The notes beneath the pieces are model-generated. The model was not told the DNA's origin. It saw only the letters and a list, made by a program, of their open reading frames with translations, and made no database searches. A program made the translations under genes and the position numbers. A stretch of DNA of 43,820 nt from Actinomycetes bacterium (GTDB taxonomy: Bacteria; Actinomycetota; Acidimicrobiia; Acidimicrobiales; Bog-793). Shown here in pieces: positions 1-7,005 of the stretch. The number at the start of each line of letters is the position of its first letter. Position 1 is the first letter of the stretch. The DNA lies in contig JAKBAA010000022.1 in assembly GCA_021809425.1 (NCBI GenBank), forward strand, positions 1 to 43,820. The letters are read 5' to 3'.

Positions 1-326
1 AGCCCGGGCGGGCGCGTCGGGTCGTCGGCCGCCCCGGCGCGGGCGCGCCCGAGCTGCTCGAGGGCGGCGCCGGCCCCTTCACCGGCCGGGAGCAGCACGA
101 CCGGCCGCACGCCGGCCCGGGCGGCGCCGACCGCCAGCCCGCACAGCGCCCCTGCCGTCCCGGGCGGGGCGGCCCAGACACGGTGCCGGCCGTGGGCGGC
201 GACCAGCCCGGCCGCACGGGCGTCGTCGGCGAGGTCGGCGCTGCCGGCACCGAGCACCACGAGGTGCTCGTCGGCCCCGAGCCCCCGGTCGAGCGCCCGG
301 GCGACGGCAGCGGTGACGTCGCTCAC
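1..326 (-). CDS. E1 beta-like (transketolase pyrimidine-domain) protein, partial
   Basis: The gene runs off the left edge of the window; only the first 108 codons are present. It starts at GTG and overlaps the stop of the upstream E1 alpha-like gene by four bases (GTGA), so the two are translationally coupled. The visible part matches the N-terminal pyrimidine-binding fold of 2-oxoacid dehydrogenase E1 beta subunits: a run reading ARALDRGLGADEHLVVLG, then CGLAVGAARAGVRPVVLLP. In active E1 beta subunits the conserved P-I-S-E-A-G segment carries the glutamate that activates thiamine diphosphate; here the matching segment reads P-P-G-T-A-G, so the glutamate is missing. Family assignment is good, catalytic competence is doubtful. 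Confidence 0.7.
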   Translation of the reverse strand, partial: MSDVTAAVARALDRGLGADEHLVVLGAGSADLADDARAAGLVAAHGRHRVWAAPPGTAGALCGLAVGAARAGVRPVVLLPAGEGAGAALEQLGRARAGAADDPTRPPG

Positions 327-1159
327 GCGCTGCTCCCGATCGCCCGGAGGGCCGCCTCGACCTCGACGCGTGCCGCCGCCTCGGCGCTCGCGGCGTCGGC
401 CGGGCTGAACCATCCGGTGGTGGCAGCCTGGCGGCAGAGGCGGGCGATCGGGTCGCCGGTGCCCGGCCTCGGGTCGCCGGTGCCGGCCAGCCCGAGGCGG
501 GGGAGGAGGCACTCGAGCAGGAACGGGCCGTCGCCGTCCCGGGCGGCGGCGAGGGCCCCGGCGGCGGCGTCGTGGACGGCGGCGGCGTCACCGCCGTCGA
601 CCGTCGTCGAGGCGACGTGGAACGGGGCCACGAGCTCGGTGGCGCGCGGGAGGTGCGTCCCCCGGTCGGTGCACGCCCCGTCGGGGTCGCGGCGCTGGCA
701 GACGAACAGGACGGGCAGCCCCCAGCAGGCGGCCAGCCGAACGGCGGCGACGAAGGGGCCGCCGGCGGCCGCGTCCCCGAACAGCGCCACGACCGGCCGC
801 TGCCGGCCGGTGGCCCGGTCGGCGAGGGCCGTTCCGACCGCCTCGGCAAGACCGGTGCCGGCCGGGCCGCTCGCACCGAGCAGGCCGTGGGCCGGCTCGA
901 CGAGGTCGGTGGGCTCGAGCGGGCCGGAGAGGAGCCGGGCCATCGGGACGCCCTTCGCCAACGCCGCTCCGTGCGGCTGCTCGCTCAGGTACAGCGGCTC
1001 GCCGGCCCGGAGCTGGTGGCACACGCCGGCGGCGACCGCCTCCCCGCCAGGGTCGCGGCCCAGCCGCTCCTCGAGGGCGCGGATACGCCACATCGTCGCC
1101 AGCAGCCGCCGCGCCGTCTGAGCGGCGTCCTCGAAGCCCGGATCGGCGTCGGCGGCCAT
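323..1159 (-). CDS. E1 alpha-like thiamine-dependent dehydrogenase subunit with eroded cofactor motif
   Basis: 278 residues, shorter than the usual 320-370 of pyruvate/branched-chain/acetoin dehydrogenase E1 alpha subunits. The N-terminal RIRALEERL helix, the LVEPAHGLLGASGPAGTGLAEAVG segment (equivalent of the HGIVGGQ-type region) and the LACWGLPVLFVCQ strand identify the family. The thiamine diphosphate motif GDG-(25-30)-NN is degraded: residues 128-130 are GDA and 155-157 are QRR, so the second glycine and both asparagines are lost. It lies 16 bases after the short-chain dehydrogenase stop and overlaps the E1 beta-like gene, so the three form one operon. It may be a diverged enzyme with another role or an inactive complex subunit; no E2 or E3 gene is in view. 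Confidence 0.7.
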   Translation of the reverse strand: MAADADPGFEDAAQTARRLLATMWRIRALEERLGRDPGGEAVAAGVCHQLRAGEPLYLSEQPHGAALAKGVPMARLLSGPLEPTDLVEPAHGLLGASGPAGTGLAEAVGTALADRATGRQRPVVALFGDAAAGGPFVAAVRLAACWGLPVLFVCQRRDPDGACTDRGTHLPRATELVAPFHVASTTVDGGDAAAVHDAAAGALAAARDGDGPFLLECLLPRLGLAGTGDPRPGTGDPIARLCRQAATTGWFSPADAASAEAAARVEVEAALRAIGSSA

Positions 1160-1175
1160 GGCAGGATGCGACCCG

Positions 1176-2072
1176 CTACCGACCGCCGGCCGGCCGGGCG
1201 CCCTGCAGGGTCGAGCCGAAGACCGGCTGGAAGGACTCGGCGATCGCCTCCGGGGTCCAGCCGCCCTCGCGGACGGCTTGCACGAGCTCGGCCGGGCGTG
1301 ACCACAGGGAGAGCTTGTCGCCCCCGATGCCGATGCACTGGCCGGTGATCTCGGCCGCCTCGTCCGAGGCGAGGAAGACCACGAGCGAGGCCACGTCCTC
1401 GACGAGCCCGAAGCCCGAGCGGCGCATCGCCGGCGGCACCGGCTCGCCCCGCTCGACAGCCTCGGTCACCTCGCGCAGCGCCGGGATGGTGGCGGCCATC
1501 CGGGTGAGGGCGACGGGGATGACGGCGTTGACGGTGACGGCGTCGCGGGCGAGCTCCATGGCCCAGGTCCAGCAGATGGCGGCGATGGCCGCCTTGGCGC
1601 CGGCGTAGTTGGTCTGGCCGAAGTTGCCGCGCTGGCCGGCAGGGGAGCCGACGAGCAGGAGGCGCCCTCCCCCGCCCTGCTCGCGGAAGCGGGCGGCCGC
1701 CGCCCGCCCACAGGTGAAGGTGCCGCGCAGGTGGGTCTCGATGACCAGGTCGAAGTCCTCGTCGGTCATGTTCTTGAGGGTTCGGTCGCGCAGGATGCCG
1801 GCGTTCGTGCACATGACGTCGAGGCGGCCGAACTCGTCGACGGCCCGGGCGACCAGCCGGTCGGCCGCCTCGGTGGGGCCGACGCCGACGATCTCGGCGA
1901 CGGCATGCCCGCCGGCCTTCTCGATGTCGTTGACGGCCTGCTCGGCGACGTCGGCGTCGATGTCGTTCACGACGACGGCGGCACCGGCAGCGGCGAGCGC
2001 CTTTGCGTACGCCAGGCCGAGCCCGCGTCCCGAGCCGGTGACGACGGCGACCTTCCCGGCTAGATCGATCAT
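1176..2072 (-). CDS. short-chain dehydrogenase/reductase, 3-hydroxyacyl-CoA dehydrogenase type
   Basis: 298 residues of classical SDR fold. The nucleotide-binding TGSGRGLG sits at residues 12-19, NAG at 90-92, the catalytic serine at 143, and Y156-x3-K160 completes the active site. An aspartate at the end of the second strand (VNDID) suggests NAD(H) preference, by family knowledge. A C-terminal tail of about 40 residues after the SDR core (from SLWSRPAELV) resembles tails of hydroxyacyl-CoA dehydrogenases of the multifunctional-enzyme-2 type found in beta-oxidation clusters. It is the first gene of a minus-strand operon with the two E1-like genes and faces the TetR gene across a 201-base intergenic region. 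Substrate cannot be read from sequence. Confidence 0.85.
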   Translation of the reverse strand: MIDLAGKVAVVTGSGRGLGLAYAKALAAAGAAVVVNDIDADVAEQAVNDIEKAGGHAVAEIVGVGPTEAADRLVARAVDEFGRLDVMCTNAGILRDRTLKNMTDEDFDLVIETHLRGTFTCGRAAAARFREQGGGGRLLLVGSPAGQRGNFGQTNYAGAKAAIAAICWTWAMELARDAVTVNAVIPVALTRMAATIPALREVTEAVERGEPVPPAMRRSGFGLVEDVASLVVFLASDEAAEITGQCIGIGGDKLSLWSRPAELVQAVREGGWTPEAIAESFQPVFGSTLQGARPAGGR

Positions 2073-2261
2073 GTGGCCTCCCCTGTGGTGCGACGCGGGC
2101 GGACCCGATCGCCGTGGACGTGGACGGTACTACTCGCCGCCGCGCACCCCGTTCCCGCCCGGTCCGCGCGCGGCGACGAGCCGCTCGAGGACGGGCGGTG
2201 CATCCCCGGCGACATCCTACTCACTTCGGACGATCCCCGTCCGCATTGGTGGCGCGAACCG

Positions 2262-2267
2262 TACACT
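2262..2267 (+). promoter_or_regulatory. -10 element of tetR, leaderless type
   Basis: TACACT lies exactly six bases before the GTG start, so transcription would begin at or next to the start codon. No convincing -35 or ribosome-binding site is seen, which fits a leaderless transcript. The same arrangement recurs at several other genes in this window. Confidence 0.5.
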
Positions 2268-2273
2268 CGTGCT

Positions 2274-2942
2274 GTGGCGAGCGTGACGCAGCCGGACGAG
2301 GGGCCGGTGCCGCGGCGCGGCCGGCGCCGGGACCCGAGCATCGACCGGCGCGTCGCCGAGACCGTCATCGAGCTCTACGCCCGGGCCGGCTGGAACGGGC
2401 TCACCGTCGACGAGGTGGCGCGGCGGGCGCGTGTGGGCAAGGCGGCCCTGTACCTGCGCTGGCCGACGAAGGAGGCGCTCCTCGTCGACGCCGTCGCCGC
2501 CGTCGGCGTCCCCGTTGTCCCCGAGCCGAGCGGCAGCATCCGCATCGACCTGCTCGAGCTCGCCCGCTCGCTGTTCGGGCTGTACTCGACGACGAACGGC
2601 ATCGCCTACCTGCGGCTGTACGTCGAGGCCCGCTACCTGCCGTCGCTCGAGCAGACCTGGCAGCAGCGCACCACCGTCCCGCGCCAGCTCGAGGCACGGG
2701 CGCTCGTGCGCCAGGCGATCGCCCGCGGCGAGCTGCCGGCGGGGACCTCCCCGACCATCCTGCTCGACGCGCTGGCCGGCGCCATGGCGAACCACGTCCT
2801 GTCGACGCCCCCCGAGCTGTACGCCGAGATGATCGCCCAGGCCCCCTCCTACCTCGAGCGGCTCGTCGACTTCGTCCTCGCCGGCGCCCGGGCTGCGGCC
2901 CCGCCGGGAGCGGGGAGCGGGGCGGCCGCCGTGCCCGACTAG
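2274..2942 (+). CDS. TetR/AcrR family transcriptional regulator
   Basis: 222 residues from GTG. The reading frame is open further upstream, but the upstream translation is not protein-like and a -10-like TACACT ends six bases before this GTG, so this start is preferred; a second GTG three codons later is possible. The N-terminal DNA-binding domain has the TetR pattern from about residue 23 to 70 (ETVIELYARAGWNGLTVDEV, then RARVGKAALYLRWPTKEALL). The C-terminal half is helical, ligand-binding type, with no recognisable specificity. It is divergent from the SDR/E1 operon, so repression of that operon and of itself is the likely role. It converges on the anti-sigma gene with a 52-base gap. Confidence 0.88.
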   Translation: MASVTQPDEGPVPRRGRRRDPSIDRRVAETVIELYARAGWNGLTVDEVARRARVGKAALYLRWPTKEALLVDAVAAVGVPVVPEPSGSIRIDLLELARSLFGLYSTTNGIAYLRLYVEARYLPSLEQTWQQRTTVPRQLEARALVRQAIARGELPAGTSPTILLDALAGAMANHVLSTPPELYAEMIAQAPSYLERLVDFVLAGARAAAPPGAGSGAAAVPD

Positions 2943-2994
2943 CGGTCCGGCGCAGCGGCCGGCTCGCCCCGGCGGTCCGGACGGCCGCCGCCCG

Positions 2995-3849
2995 TCAGTC
3001 GAGGTGCCCGACCGCCACCACGTCGGTCGGGGCTCGCGGCACGACCCGCCCCGGCTCGAGGCTGATGGCAAAGGACGTGTCGGGACGGCGCGGGGCGACG
3101 AGGGTGCCGACGCCGAGGGCGGCCCTCTCGCCGCCCGTCACGTCGAACCCGCCGACAGCACGGGGCGGGTGGTGACCGTCGATCTGCCACAGCACGTAGA
3201 TCTGCCGGTCCTTCCGGTCGGGTGCCAGCCGCAGCGGCTGCACCCAGACGTCGCCGCCGCGCACCACCACCCGGGCGATCGGGTGGTCGGTCCGGAGGCT
3301 CGCGAGCGTCCCTTGGACGCACCCCGACGCTGCCGTGCACGACGTCGGTGCGGGGCCGAGCCCTCCGCCGGTGGCGAGGACGCCGCCGATGGCGCCGCCG
3401 GCGACGACCACGACAGCCGCCGCGGCCGCCGCCAGGCGGACCCGGCGGGAGGTGCCACGCCGTGCACGGGACGGCAGCGCCACCACGGGTGCCACCCTGG
3501 CCGGCCCGCCGCCGTCTCCTCGGGCCGGGCCCGACCCGTCGAGCGGCCCCGGGCCCGCCGGCTCCACCGCGTCCTGCGGCGTGACGGGCCGCTGCGGCGT
3601 CCGCCGGGCGGCGGCCAGCAGGTCGTCGCGCAGTCCCGGGCGCGGCGTGGCGTCCGACGCGTCCTCGGCCAGGCGCCCGGCCACCTCCCCGAAGCGGGCC
3701 ACCGTCACCTGGCAGCGCTGGCAGTGGCGCAGGTGGGCCTGGAACGCCGCCGCCTCGTCCGGCTCGAGCGCGCCGAGCGCCTCGGCGGCGGCGAGCTCGT
3801 CGAGGTGCTCGTGCCCCACGTCGTCGGGGAGCCTCCGGTCGTCGCTCAT
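2995..3849 (-). CDS. membrane-bound zinc anti-sigma factor, RskA type
   Basis: 284 residues. The cytoplasmic N-terminal part carries the zinc anti-sigma signature H-x3-C-x2-C (HLRHCQRC near residue 45) in a helical bundle that binds the partner sigma factor. A single hydrophobic span of alanines and valines follows near residue 140-165, then an extracytoplasmic RskA C-terminal domain (VWVQPLRLAP, IYVLWQIDG, FAISLEPG). Family knowledge: such proteins hold the ECF sigma factor inactive at the membrane and release it through regulated proteolysis. Its ATG overlaps the sigma-factor TGA by four bases, so the pair is coupled. Confidence 0.92.
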   Translation of the reverse strand: MSDDRRLPDDVGHEHLDELAAAEALGALEPDEAAAFQAHLRHCQRCQVTVARFGEVAGRLAEDASDATPRPGLRDDLLAAARRTPQRPVTPQDAVEPAGPGPLDGSGPARGDGGGPARVAPVVALPSRARRGTSRRVRLAAAAAAVVVVAGGAIGGVLATGGGLGPAPTSCTAASGCVQGTLASLRTDHPIARVVVRGGDVWVQPLRLAPDRKDRQIYVLWQIDGHHPPRAVGGFDVTGGERAALGVGTLVAPRRPDTSFAISLEPGRVVPRAPTDVVAVGHLD

Positions 3850-4472
3850 GGCGCACCCCCTTCGCACGCGCCGTCCTGCCGCCCGAGGGCGGCCTCGAGC
3901 CGCCGCAGCCCGGCGAGCGTGCGCGTCTTGACGGTGCCGAGCGGCACGCCGGTCCGCTCGGCGATCTGCCGCTGGCTGAGGCCCCCGTAGTAGGCGAGCA
4001 CGAGCGCCTCTCGCTGTGCCGGCGACAGCTCGCCGAGGGCGGCGCGGACGTCGTCGTCGCGCAGCCCGGCCAGCACCGCCACCTCGGGCTGCCCGTCCAC
4101 CTCGGCCACCGGGGACTCCTTGTGGCCGTACCGCTCCTGGCGCCGCGCCAGCGCGCTCTCGCGGCGGACGGCGTCCACTGCCTTGTGGTGGGCGAGCGAG
4201 CACAGGAAGCTGCGCAGGCTGCCCCGGCGGGTGTCGTAGGCGGCGTCGCGCCAGAGCGACAGGAACACCTCCTGCACGATCTCCTCGGCGAGCGCCGCGT
4301 TCGACGTGACGCGCAGGGCCAGCCGGTAGCACGCCGTTCCGTGCCGGTCGTAGAGCAGGCCGAGCGCCTGGTCGTCGCCCGCCGCAAGGCGACCGGCGAG
4401 CGCCTGGTCGTCGCCCGCCTCCTCGAAGGGCGGTGCGCCCGGCTCAGCCACGAGGAGGAGTGTCCCAGTCAC
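3846..4472 (-). CDS. ECF RNA polymerase sigma factor, SigK-like
   Basis: 208 residues from a GTG start with GAAGGG upstream. Region 2 is complete (DRHGTACYRLALRVTSNAAL, then AEEIVQEVFLSLWRDA) and region 4 has a good helix-turn-helix (LSPAQREALVLAYYGGLSQR, then QIAERTGVPLGTVKTR). Pairing with an RskA-type anti-sigma factor in the next, overlapping gene points to the SigK/SigL branch of ECF factors. A putative ECF promoter (minus strand GAACC, 16 bases, CGAAT, at 4641-4616) lies upstream and suggests autoregulation. Whether the surrounding lipid genes belong to its regulon is unknown. Confidence 0.92.
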   Translation of the reverse strand: MTGTLLLVAEPGAPPFEEAGDDQALAGRLAAGDDQALGLLYDRHGTACYRLALRVTSNAALAEEIVQEVFLSLWRDAAYDTRRGSLRSFLCSLAHHKAVDAVRRESALARRQERYGHKESPVAEVDGQPEVAVLAGLRDDDVRAALGELSPAQREALVLAYYGGLSQRQIAERTGVPLGTVKTRTLAGLRRLEAALGRQDGACEGGAP

Positions 4473-4484
4473 GGAGGCGACCCT

Positions 4485-4577
4485 TCAAGCCGCCCGGCGG
4501 CGTGCCCGGGTCGGCGTCCCCCGGGGCGGCCGGCGGGTGCCCGGTCGGTGCTCGAGCCAGCGTCGTGTGACCTGCAT
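4485..4577 (-). CDS. possible 30-residue arginine-rich leader ORF of the sigma operon
   Basis: An ATG at 4577 is preceded by AAGGA at four bases and opens a 30-codon frame beginning MQVTRRWLEHRPGTR and ending TRARRRAA, with its stop 12 bases before the sigma-factor start. It lies between the putative ECF promoter and the sigma gene, so it would be transcribed. The protein is strongly basic. Arginine runs are common in chance high-GC frames, so coding is uncertain; the support is the ribosome-binding site and position. Confidence 0.3.
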   Translation of the reverse strand: MQVTRRWLEHRPGTRRPPRGTPTRARRRAA

Positions 4578-4615
4578 GGCGTCCTTCCCCGGTGGAGCGA
4601 GCCCTGACGCCTTGG

Positions 4616-4641
4616 ATTCGGTGCCGCCGCCTCCCCGGTTC
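4616..4641 (-). promoter_or_regulatory. putative ECF sigma autoregulatory promoter
   Basis: On the minus strand GAACC (4641-4637) and CGAAT (4620-4616, within CCGAATCC) are separated by 16 bases, the layout of ECF promoters with a GGAAC-like -35 and a CG-containing -10. It points at the sigma/anti-sigma pair about 145 bases downstream. From memory, CCGAAT resembles the -10 of mycobacterial SigK targets. Confidence 0.4.
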
Positions 4642-4657
4642 ACCCGCTCCCGCCGCC

Positions 4658-4729
4658 GACCACCCGCGGGCCCGCCGACCACCCGCGGGCCCGGCGGGCA
4701 GCCGCAGCCCCGGCGACCACCCGCGGGCC
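4658..4729. repeat. three direct copies of a 15-base repeat downstream of the acyl-CoA dehydrogenase gene
   Basis: GACCACCCGCGGGCC occurs at 4658-4672, 4677-4691 and 4715-4729. Each copy contains the palindromic core CCCGCGGG. The array sits between the stop of the acyl-CoA dehydrogenase gene (4746, minus) and the sigma-operon promoter, so it is intergenic. Confidence 0.75.
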
Positions 4730-4745
4730 GGGCGGGCAGCCGGGG

Positions 4746-6872
4746 CTAGCGGGGCAGCCCGAGCGCCCGGGCGAGCAGGTTGCGCTGGATGTCGCGGGTG
4801 CCGCCGCCGATCGACGACATGAGGGCGTGCCGGTGGGCATGCTCGAGCTCGCCGCCGCCGGGGACCGCCGGCGCCGGGACGCCGAGCGCCACGGCGGGAC
4901 CGGCGAGGTCGAGGACGGCCCCGAACAGCTCCTCGCCGAGCTCGGTCGAGACGATCTTCGCCATCGGTGCCTCGAGGCGCGTCCCGCCCCCGCCCTCGAC
5001 GGCACGGACGCTCGCGACGGCGAGCAGGCGGGCCGACTGCACCTTGACGGCCAGCTCGCCCAGACGGGCCCGAGCTGCCGAGCCGCGCCGTCCCGGGTCG
5101 GCCGCACCCGATCGGAGCGCGCCGAGCAGCTCGTCCAAGTGTCGCAGGGAGGCGGCTGCCGCACCCGCCAGCACGGCCCGCTCGCCGGCGAGGGCCGAGG
5201 TGAGCACCTTCCAGCCGCCGTTGACCTCGCCGACGCGGGCGTCGTCGCCGACGTGCACGCCGTCGAAGAAGGTCGAGCACGAGATGCTGCCGCCGAGCGA
5301 TCGGTGCTGCTGCGCCTCCCATCCGGGCAGCCCGGTGGGAAGGAAGAACACGGTGATCCCGGCGTGGGGCGGCGTGGCGTCCGGGTCGGTGCGGGCGGCC
5401 ACCCACGCCCAGTCGGCCCGGTGGGCACCGGTGCCCCACATCTTGCGCCCGTCGAGCACCCAGCCGTCGCCGTCGCGCGCTGCCCGGGTCGACAGGTTGG
5501 CCAGGTCGGAGCCGACCTCCGGCTCGGAGTAGCCGAGGTAGAAGCGGAGCGTCCCGCCGGCGAACTGGGGCAGGAACCGGTCCTTCTGCTCCTGCGACCC
5601 GTGGCGGAGCAGGGCGCCCCCGACCATGCCGATCGAGGCGACGGCGTGCGAGACCGGGACCCGCCGGTAGGCCACCGTCTCGCCGAGGACGTACGCCTCC
5701 TCGGCGCTCGCACCCCGCCCGCCCACCGTCCGTGGCCAGGTCGGGGCGAGGAACCCCTCGGCGGCGAGCGCCCCGAGGACGGCCGGGTCGTCCGCCTCCT
5801 CGTCACGCTGCGCCCAGCTTCCGTCGTCGATCCGGTCGAGCAGGGCGGCGAGCTCGGCCCGGAAGGCGGCGGCGGCCGGGCCGAGGTCGGGGGCGGGCAG
5901 CGAGCCGTCGCCCTCGACCAGCTGGTCGCCGACCCCGCCGGCCGACAGCGGGAAGCCGTCGAGGAAGCACACGTCGGCGTGCACCCGGCGGAACAGCCAC
6001 GGCGCCTCGTGCTCCTCGAAGTAGCCGACTGCCGCAAGGGTGTGGTGGGCGGCCAGCTGGGCCGCCGGAAGCGCCCGCCGGGCGCTCGCCGCCGCCAGCT
6101 CGGCCGCCAGCAGGAAGCGGCCGCCCCCCTCGGCGTGCGCCCGAACGGCCTCGTCCAGCAGCAGGGCGGTCGTGCGCAGGCCGATCTCGGCATCCACCAG
6201 CCGGTGTGACACCGCCTGGTAGCTGCCGATCAGCCGGCCGAACTGGACCCGGGTGCGGGCGTGGTCGAGCGCCAGCTCGTGCGCCCGGCGCGCCGCACCG
6301 AGGGCACGGGCGGCGAGGCCGAGCCGTGCCACCGCCCGCAGCCGGTCGACCGCCTCGGGCGCCAGGTCGACCGACGCCGTCGCCTCGGCCGCCAGCTCGA
6401 CGGCGGACCATGCCGGCCGGGCCATCCCCGGCCGGGCCGCCCCGGCGGTGATCGCCCGCAGCGCCACCGCCCCGCCGCCGGCACCGGGAAGCACCAAGGC
6501 GTGCGTCGCCGACCCCGCCGCCTCCACGAGCAGCTCGCCAGCTGCCGGAAGGGCCAGCACCGGCCGCACCGTCCCGGCGGCCACCGCTCCGGCGGCGTCA
6601 CCGGGGAGCGCCACCGCCGTCACGTAGGCGTCGGTGAGCGGAAGCGGGCAGGCGACCGCCCCGCACGCCTCGTTCAGCGCCAGCAGGCCGCCGAGCAGCC
6701 CATCGGGCGCCAGCGCCGTCCAGCCCTGGTCGACCCCCCGTGCCATGCCTGCCGCCAGGCGTGCGTCGGCGTCGCCCTCGCCGGCGGTCGTCGCCGGGCC
6801 CCACGCCCGTGCCAGCTCGCCGCGCGCGGCGCCGGCCAGCATCTCGAGCTCGTCTCTGTCGAGGATCGTCAT
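4746..6872 (-). CDS. fused double acyl-CoA dehydrogenase (FadE34-like)
   Basis: 708 residues from an ATG preceded by GAGGG; an in-frame ATG 13 codons earlier lacks such a site. The protein is two acyl-CoA dehydrogenase folds in tandem: residues 1 to about 325 form a divergent copy (TRVQFGRLIGSYQAVSHRLV near 207-226, VGYFEEHEAPWLFRR near 282-296), and about 335-708 a better conserved copy (EPEVGSDLANL, GRKMWGTGAHRADW, SIGGGTRDIQRNLLARALG at the C terminus). This matches the length and layout of mycobacterial FadE34-type enzymes, fused equivalents of alpha2beta2 dehydrogenases acting on steroid side-chain CoA esters. The usual catalytic glutamate of the C-terminal EGT motif is glycine here, so the base must come from elsewhere. 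Divergent from the amidohydrolase/FadD/MaoC genes, which suggests a common acyl-CoA pathway. Confidence 0.88.
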   Translation of the reverse strand: MTILDRDELEMLAGAARGELARAWGPATTAGEGDADARLAAGMARGVDQGWTALAPDGLLGGLLALNEACGAVACPLPLTDAYVTAVALPGDAAGAVAAGTVRPVLALPAAGELLVEAAGSATHALVLPGAGGGAVALRAITAGAARPGMARPAWSAVELAAEATASVDLAPEAVDRLRAVARLGLAARALGAARRAHELALDHARTRVQFGRLIGSYQAVSHRLVDAEIGLRTTALLLDEAVRAHAEGGGRFLLAAELAAASARRALPAAQLAAHHTLAAVGYFEEHEAPWLFRRVHADVCFLDGFPLSAGGVGDQLVEGDGSLPAPDLGPAAAAFRAELAALLDRIDDGSWAQRDEEADDPAVLGALAAEGFLAPTWPRTVGGRGASAEEAYVLGETVAYRRVPVSHAVASIGMVGGALLRHGSQEQKDRFLPQFAGGTLRFYLGYSEPEVGSDLANLSTRAARDGDGWVLDGRKMWGTGAHRADWAWVAARTDPDATPPHAGITVFFLPTGLPGWEAQQHRSLGGSISCSTFFDGVHVGDDARVGEVNGGWKVLTSALAGERAVLAGAAAASLRHLDELLGALRSGAADPGRRGSAARARLGELAVKVQSARLLAVASVRAVEGGGGTRLEAPMAKIVSTELGEELFGAVLDLAGPAVALGVPAPAVPGGGELEHAHRHALMSSIGGGTRDIQRNLLARALGLPR

Positions 6873-6906
6873 CAGCCCTCCCTCGTCGCCCCGGCGACGA
6901 CCGCGG

Positions 6907-6939
6907 AGCATATTCCAGACGGATCACGACCGGTATAGG
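6907..6939. promoter_or_regulatory. back-to-back promoters between fadE-like and amidohydrolase genes
   Basis: On the minus strand TATGCT (6912-6907) is a good -10 for the acyl-CoA dehydrogenase gene; on the plus strand TATAGG(AT) (6934-6941) is a good -10 for the amidohydrolase, giving a leader of about 60 bases. The two are only 21 bases apart. TATTCC (6911-6916) and GGTATA (6932-6937) form an imperfect inverted repeat across the gap, a reasonable place for one regulator to control both directions. Confidence 0.45.
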
Positions 6940-7005
6940 ATGCGCCCACCTGTACGTGGCCCTCGCACCGTCGCGACCAGGCCACCGACCGAGAGGGGGC
7001 GTCGG

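Noticed and set aside
183-1121. Plus-strand open frames across the E1-like genes
   Set aside because: They lack recognisable domains and have the composition of antisense high-GC frames; the minus strand carries the conserved motifs.
2955-2988. GCGGCC/GGCCGC pair between tetR and the anti-sigma gene as a terminator
   Set aside because: The loop would be 22 bases and the six-base arms are common by chance at this base composition.
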